64,000 nt of DNA from Bradysia coprophila. Lineage: Eukaryota > Arthropoda > Insecta > Diptera > Sciaridae. Below are positions 12,401 to 23,818 of the stretch, piece by piece (positions within the stretch are counted from its first letter, which is position 1; each line of letters starts with the position of its first letter). The stretch is from the NCBI RefSeq assembly GCF_014529535.1, contig NW_023503371.1, positions 310,001-374,000 on the forward strand, read 5' to 3'. The translations under genes and the position numbers were made by a program. Under the pieces are notes generated by a model, which was not told the DNA's origin, did no database searches, and saw nothing but the letters and a program-made list of their open reading frames with translations.

Positions 12401-12880
12401 CTCTTTGTTAACATGATAACTTGAGTAAATCTCAACGGATTTTCAAAAACGTTTTTATATTCAACGAAGTATTGAAATCCTCAGGTCAAGTTCGAAAATG
12501 GGTGGTATCGGTTCAACCATCTGGTAGTAATTCTCGAAAGAAGCCTTTTCTGCTTTTCTTTGTTAACACGATAACTGGAGCAAAGTTCAACTGATTTTCA
12601 AAAACTTTTTTTTTAATCAATGAAGCATTGAAATCCTTAGGTCAAGTTCGAAAATGGGTGGCATTGATTCAACCATCTGGAAGAAGTTCTAAAAAAAAAA
12701 GCCTTATCTGCTCTTTGTTCACACCGTAACTGGAGCAAATTTCAACCGATTTTCAAAAACTTTTCTTTATTCGATGAAGCATTGAAATCCTCAGATCCAG
12801 TTCGAAAATGGGTGGTATCGGTTCAACCATGTGGTAGCAGTTCTCAGAAGACGTCTTTTCTGCTCTTTGTTAACACGATA
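12401..12880. repeat. Tandem repeat, ~155-bp unit, three copies plus a partial
   Basis: Units begin at about 12401, 12555, 12711 and 12863, each marked by CTTTGTTAACACGATAACTG followed later by GTTCGAAAATGGGTGG and GGTTCAACCAT. The copies are diverged by scattered substitutions and short indels. The same words appear in reverse complement near 60970-61070, inside the TIR element at 59978-61216, so this array is probably derived from that transposon family. Confidence 0.8.
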
Positions 12881-12889
12881 ACTAACTAA

Positions 12890-13720
12890 TCTAACGATGT
12901 AGCTGCTGTTTGTAAACGAATTTTCAATAATGGTTTCTTGCTATTTTATTTTGTCTTGTTAACAAAAGCGATTAAACCACAAAAAATTAACGAGTGTGAA
13001 GTTCACAAGAGTTTCATTTTTATTGAAGACATTCATCATTTTATAGACAGTAACGGTCTAATATGAGCATAACTTCACGAAGATTTTCAGTAAAACTAAA
13101 CAAAATTGAATTATTAATGAGACATTTAGACCGTTCTGGTATAGTTCTTTTTAATCAACCCATAAAAAATCTAATAAGAAGCTCTGGTTCAGACAGTCAA
13201 TGGATCTGACCCACCCAACAGGTGGGACCTAGTGAGTTCATCACAACCAGAGCGAAAGACTTATGAGTAATCTCTTGATGAACAATGTTCCTATCACAAA
13301 ACCTTGGGACTACCTTATCTACTACTACATCACAGAAACATAAGAAATTTAAGATTGAAACCATAAATGATCAAAAGGAAAAATCGAATTACTCTACGCC
13401 TTTAATACCTTAGTTTTCAATAAAAATCGTAAGTTAAACAAACCCGACCGCCACAACATAATTTGCAATTGTCCTAATAAATCAAGTACAACAATTACCA
13501 CCGCATAATTAAAGACTAATAGAATTGAAACTATGAATTACAATAAAACTGCATCTAACAAAGTTTAACGAAATTGCTTACACAAATTATCGAGTCAGAT
13601 ATCTCAGCATATTATATCGAACACACCCAACATTTTCAATTATTTACTCAACTGTTTTATTCTTGAAGGCGAGGTGTCGATTGTATTAAATAATCCAAAA
13701 TTACGAGAAAAAAAAATTCT
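12890..13720. other. Intergenic DNA; no gene seen
   Basis: AT-rich sequence between the 155-bp array and the next tRNA. I find no supported coding region, RNA gene or clear element here. Confidence 0.5.
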
Positions 13721-13792
13721 AGGTTCTACCGAGATTTGAACTCGGATCGCTGGATTCAAAGTCCAGAGTGCTAACCATTACACCATAGAACC
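13721..13792 (-). tRNA. tRNA-Gln (anticodon UUG), second copy
   Basis: The sequence appears identical to the minus-strand gene at 9341, with acceptor GGTTCTA/TAGAACC and anticodon TTG. An A-run just before 13720 on the plus strand supplies the Pol III terminator. It is divergent from the CUG gene 350 bp to its right, whereas the pair at 8750/9341 is convergent, so the two mixed pairs have opposite arrangement. Confidence 0.97.
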
Positions 13793-14145
13793 CTTTCTTT
13801 TGCTCTCTTTATTTGCACACATACCGCTGTCAACGCATCATACAGCAAAACTCTCTTCTTTAGAGAGTTTTTATAAACCACTGTGTCTGAACTGTCACTA
13901 TCAGCCACCAGATGACATTCACGCATTGAATGGATTGAAATAAATATGTTGAATGGCTTTTATGCGGACGTCCTTTTTGGTGTTTGATATGAAAGTGATT
14001 TTCGCTGCGAAACTTCTGTTTGTAAATTTATTGTGGATGTGCAATGTGTGGAGAGTTCATGTGAACATTTGTGGACAGAACGAAATTTGCATTGGAAATT
14101 GAATTCGCGATGAATGAGCTTGTTACAATTACGGGTATGAGATAT

Positions 14146-14217
14146 GGTCCCATGGTGTAATGGTTAGCACTCAGGACTCTGAATCCTGCGATCCGAGTTC
14201 AAATCTCGGTGGGACCT
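14146..14217 (+). tRNA. tRNA-Gln (anticodon CUG), second copy
   Basis: Same 72-nt sequence as the gene at 8750, with a T-run shortly after the 3' end. About 95 bp downstream is a block starting TACGGGCGGAAC that also follows the gene at 16665, so these two loci are probably segmental duplicates rather than independent insertions. Confidence 0.97.
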
Positions 14218-16664
14218 TCGGTGTTTTTTATTTAATATAATCCGCTCATTTATACCACTACAGTTAATCAATGACTGTAATTAAATATGCAAGAGTAGCA
14301 TAGCAGCCGTACGGGCGGAACTCTTTGATAAATTTTGTCGAACACATTTCCTCATGTGTTATGCAATACTTGGCTGCGTATGTATTGGATTGGTAACGTA
14401 GCTATCGTAGAATTCATACACTACCACCGATTTAGTAAGCAAGTTACGTACGTAGCGTTTGAAGAAACTTTCAAAAACACTTAAAGTAGAATAACAGGCA
14501 ATCATGACATCATCTATATGTTACGATAAGACGACATATCTTTGATATGTAAAGAACGGCCAAACAATAAGAAGATAGTGCTTCAGAGCGAGAAAGTAGA
14601 AGTGTGATCAGCAGTAATACGATTTGTTGAAGCGTATCGTCACAAAATCATTGAAATCAGTGAAAGACACTTGATATGTGTTGGATACAAAATCTTTCAG
14701 TTCAATATTTTTATCATAGATTTAGCTATATAGGACAACACTTGCCAGAGCTCATCGCTTTTGTCGTTGGCGATAACAGATGATGTTCTGTAATGTTTAT
14801 GTCGACTAGATCCTATTTCTATCGATGAACTCTGTATAGGTTTGTTCAAAGCACTCCCAGCTTCGATGCTTTTGACAGTGCTATGATTTGTTCGATAGGT
14901 TTGTTTCAAGTAACTGTAAACATGAACACGATTTCATCCACAGAGATCGGTTTTCATATAAATATTGATGAGGTTATGTATATATTAATGAAATTTGACA
15001 GTACTTTGACAGTTCGTATGGCCTTGGAACAGAAGGTAAGAACGGTAAGAACGATTTTTGACAAGCCGAAAACAAACGAATGATCCACAGAACCATAACC
15101 TCAACGCTTTTGCGAACATTTTGTCAACCATATAGATGCTGTTTTGACAGCTCAAATAACCTTGGAAACAGACCTATAACTCAATTTCAAGTAGCTCTTT
15201 CTATTTACATAACTATGGAGGAATCGGAGATATAGTGGAAATGTCAAGAGTTCGTCTAACATTTTGTTCATCTGACAACGACTACGTTAATAGATGTGCA
15301 AATCATTTTGGTTGTCAATTTTTCTATTGTTTTGTTGAGTTACAGTCCGTAACAGTCGATTTTGTGTGCGCTTGCTACTGATTTTGGAGTGCTCATGCTC
15401 ATATTGTTTTTTACTACTCTGAGCGCGTGACCTTGAAAGCCATGTATGGTAGACAAATATACGGTGTTTAAGTAGAGCGAGATGGAAAATCAACTCGGGG
15501 TCTGCTCTCATGGAACAATAGGTTGTTATTTCGCCATCTCTCTCACTCTATAAGTGTTGTGTTTGTATGAGTCGACCAGGTGGTAAGACAACTGAAGCAG
15601 TCTTTGACACAAATTTGGTTTACATTAACTGTAATAACCGATGTATAATTAATGTCGTCTGATTTTATACATGAACATTGTATTCAACCTGGGATGAAAA
15701 TTTTTAAAATCATTTTTCCACTTTTCATCGCGAGTAATACACAACTTCATACACGAACTGCAAAACTAAAATTATATTAGGGTTGTAAAATACGTAAAAC
15801 TTATTTTTATCCCAAATTTTTTTCATGCCTCAGGACAAAATTACAGATTTTATCTCAGAATTTGGTCACTCGGCATGAAAAGTTGTATACGCATCTGTTT
15901 TGGACGGTAGATCTTAGGCACTTGCGCTTGTCGCCCTACTTCGTTCCGGCTACAACGCGTGAAATTGCCTAAAATCTAAGTCGAAAACAAATACGTAAAT
16001 AACTATATTTTCCTAAGATTTGCTTGGAGCCTTTTTTTAGCGAATGAGAGGTTTTCAGCACGAAAACGAATTCGCTAAAAAAATTCTTTTAGCGTAAGCT
16101 AAGAACAACGCTTTTCCTAAACGACGGTGGAAATACGCGACGAAGTTGCACTAGTTGCACGAGTGTTTCGGCACTAGTCAGGAAAAATATATAGCAACCG
16201 ATTACAAAATGGTATTTGTTATTTATGACATCGAGTACAAAGTCATAAACAAATCATGAAAACACAACATTCAGTCATTGTTGTCAATACCTTCAATACC
16301 TCTCTCTTGATGCTGTCCCAGTACCACATCTTTTATCCGTTGTTTTTAGAATCACATGTGAAGAAGCTTCGATTGACTTTTTATCCTTAGTCATAGCATA
16401 TTTTCATATATTTTCTCGAACTTTTTCGAACTACTAAATTTTTTGTTTTTGACTATTTCGACATCAAATTGTAAAAAAATCTGGTTAGCTACACGTTATT
16501 GCAATGATGACGATAAGAAACTACGCTTATATTAACAACGTTTTCTATTACACTATACTACGTTCGAGTATCCAAATATTAATGTTAATATTCGTTAGAA
16601 TTTTTCATCTGCAAAGTTCTTAACGATTTCAGTTTAGCTGTTTGTTAATTTACTTTGTTCTTGT
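14218..16664. other. Intergenic DNA between tRNA genes; no protein gene seen
   Basis: No supported protein gene. The block at 14310-14350 is shared with the flank of the next tRNA. A segment around 14920-15000 resembles 54895-54975 (both contain a TTTCATAT...ATTGATGA stretch), a diverged dispersed repeat. A small TIR element lies at 15880-16006 and is listed separately. Confidence 0.5.
15880..16006. mobile_element. Small TIR element with a palindromic core (family copy 1)
   Basis: The ends are imperfect inverted repeats: the left end contains GCATCTGTTTTGGAC, and the right end read in reverse contains TACGTATTTGTTTTCGAC. Inside are TTAGGCACTTGCG and its mirrored GAAATTGCCTAAAA. Related copies are at about 19640-19746 and, left-truncated, 59742-59846. 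The size and lack of an open frame suggest a non-autonomous DNA element. Confidence 0.55.
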
Positions 16665-16736
16665 GGTCCCATGGTGTAATGGTTAGCACTCAGGACTCTG
16701 AATCCTGCGATCCGAGTTCAAATCTCGGTGGGACCT
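16665..16736 (+). tRNA. tRNA-Gln (anticodon CUG), third copy
   Basis: The 72-nt gene appears identical to those at 8750 and 14146, with anticodon CTG and a long T-run beginning about 8 nt downstream. Its 3' flank (16785-16826) resembles that of the 14146 gene. An 80-codon open frame on the opposite strand is only the antisense reading of this tRNA. Confidence 0.97.
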
Positions 16737-17153
16737 TGGGAGTTTTTTTTTTAATTAATGGGCGGTAATTGAACGTTTCAACCATACGGGCGGAACACTT
16801 TGATATACATTTTGTTGAACATAACTCACGTGTTCTTACCGGTTCGGTTCTTACTAACACCAAAAAACTTAAATATTTCTTACAGAAACGAACAAACAAA
16901 AATGTAATCCAAAGACATTGCTTATAAACCACCTAATGTTCGATGCAACAGAATTTTGAAAAAGAACGAAAATATTTTCGAACTTAAGAAATAGTATTTT
17001 AGCACATGTCGTATATGGTAGGTATATTGGGTGAGATAAATTCTTATTGAGAAATCACCGATTTTATGATAATTAACGGACGCAATAAACGATTGAAACG
17101 TATGTACTGGACATACAAGTACAATTCATTTAGAAGTTCGAGTACAGTCAGTA

Positions 17154-17316
17154 AAATTTCAGCATGAATTTCAGCTGTTTTTCAGATGTTTATCAGCTGT
17201 TATACGGTCCAAGCTGCTACACGCACACGGGTGGTAGTGGTAAAACAGTATAAATAGTTTTGATTATTTGTGTGGATCAGCTGAAAAACAGCTGAAGCAA
17301 ATTCATGCTGAAATTT
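17154..17316. mobile_element. Hairpin MITE with AAATTTCAGCATGAATT termini
   Basis: Left end AAATTTCAGCATGAATTTCA and right end CAAATTCATGCTGAAATTT are inverted repeats that continue inward through the CAGCTGTTTTTCAG region. The 163-bp unit has no coding capacity. A diverged copy with the same ends and the same internal GTGGTAGTGGTAAAA-type words lies at about 28816-28999. Fragments with the CAGCTG ends appear near 1065 and 55490. Confidence 0.65.
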
Positions 17317-17790
17317 CATTGCCTGAAATTGCCTCAAAATTTAAATGCAGTAACCGTGATATGTATAGCTACAATTACCTCTAGCAAAGCACTGTCAAGC
17401 ACCGAAGCTGACTTTGACATCTCTCAATTAGAAGGCCAAAAGCACACCTGTTGACTATTTTTTTAAATTTTTTGATAGCCATTGTATGAAAAAGAATAGC
17501 CAACTTTGATCGGTTCAGTCCTCTATTTGAGTGACGTCAAAGTCAGCTTCGGTGCTACAGTGCGTTGCCTCTAGCAAAACAATGAAACAACCGAAAAAAA
17601 ACGATTAACAGGTCAACTATTTCCGGTTAACATTTTTCAGAGCGCCGGGTTTCTAGGTCTATTAATTGAGAATAAAATGTACAGTTTATGGTAATAGTAG
17701 CAGCAATGAATTGAAATCAGAAATTATTATTGTCGGCTGATACTTTTCGTGTTTTTGATATATTTTTTTAAATCGATGTTTCAATCTACT

Positions 17791-18561
17791 ATGAACCTAA
17801 CATCAGCAATTGTCATTACTCTAGTCGTTGTATCTTGCGGCGTAGATATTTCTGCAAAAGTGTGTAAAATTGGACTCTGAGGACTATCGCATGAGTTACC
17901 AATCTTTGAATATTTCCAGGATAATATTCAGGTTTTGCTCAAAACATACGATTGCAAAATACTTGACTCAACGTTGGTTTTGAACTATACTTGTACTCTT
18001 ACGAGGGTCTTGACCAAGTCTAATCAAACAAAAGTTTTACGATCACAGGAACTAAACCTTCGACGTGGCGTCAAATTGTACAATTTTTATGTAAGTACAG
18101 TGAGTTGAAAACAAACGAAATTACTAAACTTGCATTTGTGCTAGGTACATCTCAAATTATTTCGTAAATTCGGAGATGTATTTCGTCCATATCTGATCAA
18201 CATTGATCAAGATTTGTGCGCACTGTTGGGTAACGATCGTACATCAAAAAGTGTCTCGCTACTTAGAAAATTGTTGAAACTTGAATCATACGCTACTCAT
18301 GGAAATTATTATGATCCGTGTCCGTTCTCGGTATTATATTCAATTTGTTTTTTTATTTTTAATAATTTCGAATTTCATTTGCTTTAAAATCGTAAAAAAT
18401 CCAAGGGAACGAGGTATGAGAGGAATGTCGAAATGGAAAACAACTTCATAGCAATGGTTGGTGTTTATCGAATGGATATCACCGGTTACACAACGGTTAA
18501 TGGAATCAAAATGAACGTTACATTTGCGCAGGTATCAGGATCGATACGAATTAAATCGTGA
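17791..18561 (+). CDS. DUF1091 (DM8-type) small secreted protein, four exons
   Basis: Exons 17791-17859, 17920-18090, 18145-18330 and 18406-18561 join in phase 0 with GT-AG introns of 54-75 bp, giving 193 residues. The start is MNLTSAIVITLVVVSC, a hydrophobic signal peptide. The C-terminal half has the DUF1091 pattern: a Cys-Pro-Phe motif (DPCPFSGTRY), then a segment ending in ...GVYRMDITGYT and hydrophobic strands. Four cysteines remain in the mature part (in YDCK, YTCT, LCAL and PCPF). The family is greatly expanded in flies and includes CheB chemosensory proteins with an MD-2-like lipid-binding fold. A specific role is not deducible here. No close paralogue was seen in the window. Confidence 0.8.
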
Positions 18562-18647
18562 AAAGAGCAAATAGTTGAAGGAAAGAACACTATTTTCTGT
18601 GGTTTTATATTATAAGAATTTTTCGATCTGTTTTAAGTGTGTCAGCC

Positions 18648-18653
18648 AATAAA
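18648..18653 (+). terminator. Poly(A) signal of the DUF1091 gene
   Basis: Canonical AATAAA, 87 nt after the DUF1091 stop codon and followed by another AATAAAA. Position and spacing fit the 3' end of this short gene. Confidence 0.55.
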
Positions 18654-21072
18654 ATAAAATGAAGTAGTCGGAAGTAGCGTAACTGTTTTTTTGGACAGTA
18701 GCAATGAAATACTAACAATTGTGTAATTCATTGAGCAGTGGCTTGACGAGTCAAAATTAAATGTATGGTTTCTCGATTGAGAAGACTTTACAATTTGAAG
18801 TATTCGACTAATTACAGATACAGATATACGGATGACACACCTCACTTGACACTATGTCATATTTGCCTACAAAAAAATCACCTGTTGTGAATTTTGTACA
18901 ACGTAAAATCATCAGAACCCAACCAAGGTTTCTATCTGAGGAGCCTACGCAGGTCACTATTGCAAAAGACAAAAGGATCGAGATCACTTTGCTGGTAACT
19001 AAGTGAACTTTTTCATCCTCTAGTATTTAAACAGACAAATATCTAACAGATAATGATCTGGTTTTGCTGAAAGATCTCACACACTTGTGTATGCACTTTA
19101 GAAATGTAACGGATCCTTGGCTTAGTGGAATAGAACCGTTAGTGAAATTTTTACGAAGCCTTGAAGAATTAAGTGTTAGGAAGTTTAGTGTTGTTAGGCA
19201 TGGCTTCGAGTGAAAATCTATACATCTAGTGCCTAAAAAAGCATTTATTAGTCGGTGGTATAAAAAAACTGTTATCACTAAAGCCTACAAATTTAAATTT
19301 TGAATAGTCAATTCAGTGTTAATGCTAGGGAAAGAGCTGTGCCTAAACCAATAATTAGATACTCTTCTCTTTCGGACGTAATGGGACAATCAAGTATTAA
19401 GAGGTTTTCGACAAGTCATCATTACTTAACATTTAGTTAACATGCGGTTATCACCGACATTTTCAAATATTTCTCGGGTTTTCATCCCACTACATGAGTG
19501 TAACACGTATAACATTAGTGCGAATTACTCCCGAAGGGGAGGGCTGAATTCCAACTCATCAAAATAAAAGATTTGATTAAACCAAGTGATTACAAATTTC
19601 ATATGAGCGAAGCGACATTTACATTGGTGTAACACATGAAATTGTATATGTATCTGTTTGGAACGGGTGATTTGAGATAAGTTCCCAGGTAGAACAAGCA
19701 AATTGTCTAAAAGCATCAGTTGAAAACAGATACGTAAATAGTTATGCAAATAGGGCTGGTTTCGTCACTTTGATGCGAAGTTATCGAGCTCTGACTGACA
19801 AACAATAATTGGTCTTATAAAATGTGCAGTGAACCAAGGCTGATGTAATAGTATTTTACATGTTCCTAGTCATGTAAAGATTTGAAAAGTAGAGTTTTCG
19901 TGTGAATTTTGTTGATCCAAGGCGAAGTTGAGGTCAATAAACACACGAATATGAGACTTTTCAACTTTTATCTCGAGTTATGTAATAGATTTTTCTGTAT
20001 ACGTGAGAGTGTATTAGTGAGCTATGATATGAATCGGTTGGTAGGGAAAGTAAACGGTCGAGAAGGAAAGTAACGGTTGGGAAGGAATGCACACCAACAC
20101 ACTCTTACTATTACAGAAAAATAACTTTCAAAATACCCATACATCTTGTGTGTATTGGGGTATGTTGAAATATACTATTACATGCTTTTGAAACCTAAAC
20201 CAAATTTCTTGTTTTCACTAGGTGTGCAATAAGTCACTTTCTACCATAGGGAAAACAAAAGCATGTAAAAGATTTTGTTGATAATATATTGAAAATACTT
20301 AGATTGAAAGCAGTATCAGACTGTGGAAATTATTGACGTCTGAGATGGTGAAACTAAGTACCATTTCCAGGTTTATTTCAATTAATACATTTGTTTTGTC
20401 TAAGAAAAATTGTGATTGGATTTTTACACATACGGAAAAATTTCCAAAAAATTGCCAACAATTTCCAAAAACCGCGAACATCTAAAAACCAAATTTTTCA
20501 CCATTTCGAACGGTTTTGGCAACTGCTGAATCAGCCTTGCGTTTTAACTGACTCTCGATTATTTCTTGACACTATCAGGTTTCAAATGAAGACGAGCATG
20601 ATTAATTTGAAAGATGAGAGCGTCAATAATCAAACATAAATCATTGAGAGCCGGCTAAAACATAAGGCTGAGCTCCGGAGTTGCCAAAACAGTTAGAAAT
20701 TATGGAAAAATTCGGTTTTTGGACGTTCGCAGAAATAGGCCCTGGCTCACACTCAGATATGTTTTTGACTGTCAATTCTTACCATGTATAGGTCAATAAA
20801 AAATTTCATTTAAAAGACTTTTCACCTAATCATTAGTAATCATACAGCTGACCAATAAATTTTGCACGACTATGTTACACAGTTACAATCACATGTTGTA
20901 CAACCGCTTAGAGTGAGCTCACTTATACACACTATGTCATACGCATACAGAATTGATTCGAATATTTTATGACTTCTAAAGAACCTACCACATCTTGAAT
21001 AGAACAACATTTCGATGCTCGAGCAAAAACACTCTACGATATTGCTGATGTAATCATATTTATGTTTGTATT
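18654..21072. other. Intergenic DNA; possible gene remnants only
   Basis: No complete gene is supported. A 50-codon frame from ATG 18854 ends at a good donor-like GTAACT. It is followed by a leucine-rich stretch around 19033-19213 (LLKDLTHL...LRSLEELSV) that resembles a leucine-rich repeat, but a stop codon and mismatched phase separate them. A TIR element of the family seen at 15880 lies at about 19640-19746. The 60- to 80-codon frames elsewhere look like chance. Confidence 0.4.
19640..19746. mobile_element. Small TIR element (family copy 2)
   Basis: The left end contains GTATATGTATCTGTTT and the right end GAAAACAGATACGTAAATAG, an imperfect inverted repeat matching the element at 15880-16006. 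The interior is diverged and lacks the clear TTAGGCAC core. It is a degraded non-autonomous copy. Confidence 0.45.
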
Positions 21073-21080
21073 TATAAATA
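21073..21080 (+). promoter_or_regulatory. TATA box of the Asn/Pro/Tyr-rich secreted protein gene
   Basis: TATAAATA lies only 16 nt before the first in-frame ATG (21096). With normal TATA-to-start spacing of about 25-30 nt, transcription would begin after that ATG, which favours translation from 21141 or 21147. This is inferred from spacing alone. Confidence 0.45.
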
Positions 21081-21140
21081 ATTTTAATTAATAAAATGAT
21101 CGCATATCAGTTGAACTTCGCTCTTAAATCCAAGAACATC

Positions 21141-23718
21141 ATGTTAATGGAAGTCGTTGCATATTTGCTAATTGCGTTTCAAATACCCTTGGCTTCGTGT
21201 CGGCCACAGGGTCTAAATTTTAATGGATCAAATCCGTATTACGACAGTTATCTTCAGAATCAATATTGGGGTAACAATGACAATCTGAATTCTTGTAAGT
21301 GTTGACAGTGTGCTGTAGCAGTCATATTTAGTTCGGCAACATTTGCATATTGAAAAAAAAAAAATCGAATGGTATGGTATGCATGAAATGTGCACCCACA
21401 AATGTGGATATAGTGGATATAGTGGTCTGTGAAAATAAGATTGGTGTAAAAATGTTGTTTGCTCAGAAGTTACGAAACACCGCTGTATTGCAAAGGTCAA
21501 TAATAATGTTGACAAACAACCAACAACTTTTGAAGCGATCATTCAACACTCGCAAAATTATTAAGAGGATATTGTTTGAAGCAGTCTGATGGTATTTACA
21601 TGTTTTAACGCCAAATGTCTTCTCGGATTTTATAAGAATTTTTTTGAGTATCTGTTTTGTACGACTGTTTTTAGACACTTTTGTATGGAAATAAGTATTT
21701 CTTGTGGTGCTATTAACCCTATTTTCTCCACTCAAAAGGCCATGAGAAAATGATGTATTGTTGATGATGTTTCTAGTGACAATTCGGGGTAGAAAATGTC
21801 TCTTTTCTCATCTCTTCCTTTGACAGGGGAGAAAATCGAAATTTTCTACCCCATATCACTTTGTGTGTGTTTTGACAAATTGTGTAACAAATTGATTTTG
21901 TTTTGTGGAGAAAAATGGGTTAACACGCCGCGAACATATGAAACACATTGTGTTTGGAAGAAAATAGGAAATTTCAACTAGAGCGTTTCGCGGTTTAGGT
22001 AATATCTTATTTTCTTTCATCTGTAAATAAATAATTATTTTTCACCGGATAATCGAAAAATTCAAGTGTGAACGTAGCAATGTCCATCGAGTAAATCTTG
22101 ATCAATTTTCTTATACTCAGTTTTTACTCAGTACTTAGCTTTTTTGGCAAAATTTTCTTGAAAGTGGGAACAATCATTCTTGGAACGTTTTGCAGTTTCA
22201 CAGTTTGACTTTGGTAAAAATAACGTTGATTGGAAAGTAGACTTTCTGATCCTGCTAAATAAGTTTTACGGTAGAAGTCCCTGACCTGCTGACAGACATT
22301 ATTTTTGGAAAAACATTTTCCTAGTTCTTTCACCTTCCAATTTTATTTTGTCCCTCCATTCAACAAATTTTTAACGATTACAACATTTTTTAATAGATTC
22401 AACCACCCAAAAATCGTTGTATCCAACACTTTATCCTCAGAATCCCAACACAACCCCGCAGCCGTACTACGCAAAAGGTATTGTAGAAAATTAATTTACT
22501 TTTCATAAAGATTTAATTGTAGAAAAATATAATTTTCCAAGGTCACCCTCCAAATCCGAACTCCAATTACTTCAACAGAAATTCATCTTTCCAAAATCCC
22601 GGAAATAATTACGGCACTAACAACTTCAGTTCTTTCGGATGGAACCCCAATTATAATCCTCAAACAACACCGCCGTCTACCTATCAACCTTATGGACAAT
22701 TCAGTAAGAGCTCAATATAATTCATTTGTCTTTGTAAAACTAAAAAACAAAATCTATTTCATAGGTACAACTACTGTGAAGCCTCCAGTCACGACTCCAC
22801 CCTCGTTCTATCCAACAGGTGAATTTTAATTGTTAGTGTCCCGTTGTATTGACGTGTCTCAATGATCCTTCCATTTCAGGATCATTCAACCGATTTAATC
22901 AAACAAATCCAACGTATCCTGCATCGAATAGAACCATTCCGACGAACCCTAGTTTTCATCATTATAACATCAATCGTACCAATCCAACATATCCTCCTTA
23001 CAGACCTCAAAACACACTTCCACCTCATGTAGCATCCCCAAATAATTTTTCTAATTTTCATCCGCAACCAAGTTTTCCCAACAATTCTAATTATCCCGTT
23101 TCGAATAGAACAACCCCAACGTATCCTACGTATCCTAGCTATAACCACTATAACATCAATCGCACAAATCCAACTTATCCTCCTTATCGACCTCAGAATA
23201 CACTTCATCCTCATATACCATCGCCAAACAATTTTTCTAATTTTCATCCGCAACCAAGTTTTCCTAACAATATCATCTATCCTGTGTCGAATAGAACAAC
23301 TCCAACGTATCCAACGTATCCAACGTATCCTAGCTATAACTCTTATAACAGCAATTCTACGAATCCAACGAAAACAAACAATTTTCACAACATCAGTCCA
23401 ATCAATCAGAATTCCAATCGTAATGACACCAAATACAACCCTCAATACCGACCGTCAGCTCCATCATTTGCGCCAATCCAACCAACCATTGATCAAAATG
23501 GTACTCCATTGGCAACATTCGCAACATTTCATGCAAATCAACCGATAGACGACTACCTGTTCAACTATGATAATTTGCATCGAAGACGACCGACTGGCGA
23601 TATGCAATCGGGACAATTTCAACAGTCGAATCATGTACCATTAGCTCCGTTTCCGGGCGAAAAACCACCGACTTACGATTCAATTTCAAACGTTCCATTG
23701 GCACCGTTTCCAGGTTAA
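21141..23718 (+). CDS. Secreted Asn/Pro/Thr/Tyr-rich protein with 62-residue tandem repeats
   Basis: Five exons join in phase: 21141-21294, 22397-22477, 22542-22703, 22765-22818 and 22880-23718 (TAA), giving about 429 residues. I start at ATG 21141 because MLMEVVAYLLIAFQIPLASC is a compact signal peptide and a TATA box lies too close to the upstream ATG at 21096. The mature protein is low complexity. The last exon holds two near-identical 62-residue units (DNA period 186 bp, from 22969 and 23155), each with NRTNPTYPPYRPQ, FSNFHPQPSFPN and NRTTPTYP, then a partial third unit. Many N-x-T/S sites are present. The end repeats VPLAPFPG. I do not recognise a family. A structural, mucin-like or glandular role is conceivable but unproven. 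Confidence 0.75.
22969..23349 (+). repeat. Coding tandem repeat, 186-bp period
   Basis: Two in-frame copies start at 22969 and 23155. The second carries a 9-bp insertion that adds one TYP triplet (three in a row against two), and a diverged third copy begins near 23350. Substitutions between copies are few and partly synonymous, so the duplication looks fairly recent. TYP triplets form a nested 9-bp microrepeat. Confidence 0.85.
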
Positions 23719-23812
23719 TTTTAATTGTTTGCTATTCGCTTGAAGCTATTGAAAAATTGATTTGGAAGAAAAGTCAGTTGGACTCGCTGTGTCATGTATT
23801 CTATTGTAATTT

Positions 23813-23818
23813 AATAAA
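23813..23818 (+). terminator. Poly(A) signal of the repeat-protein gene
   Basis: AATAAA lies 95 nt after the stop codon at 23718, within an AT-rich stretch, consistent with a short 3' UTR. Confidence 0.55.

Noticed and set aside
12401-12880. CRISPR-like array
   Set aside because: Repeats are about 155 bp, diverged and directly adjoining without unique spacers, and the genome is eukaryotic.
16690-16932. 80-codon minus-strand frame ending [13 protein letters not shown]
   Set aside because: Its C-terminus is simply the antisense of the tRNA-Gln at 16665.
22882-23445. 187-codon minus-strand frame rich in Ile, Arg and Trp
   Set aside because: It is the antisense of the Asn/Pro/Tyr repeat exon. 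The repeat lacks antisense stops, and the plus-strand exons have matching splice phases.
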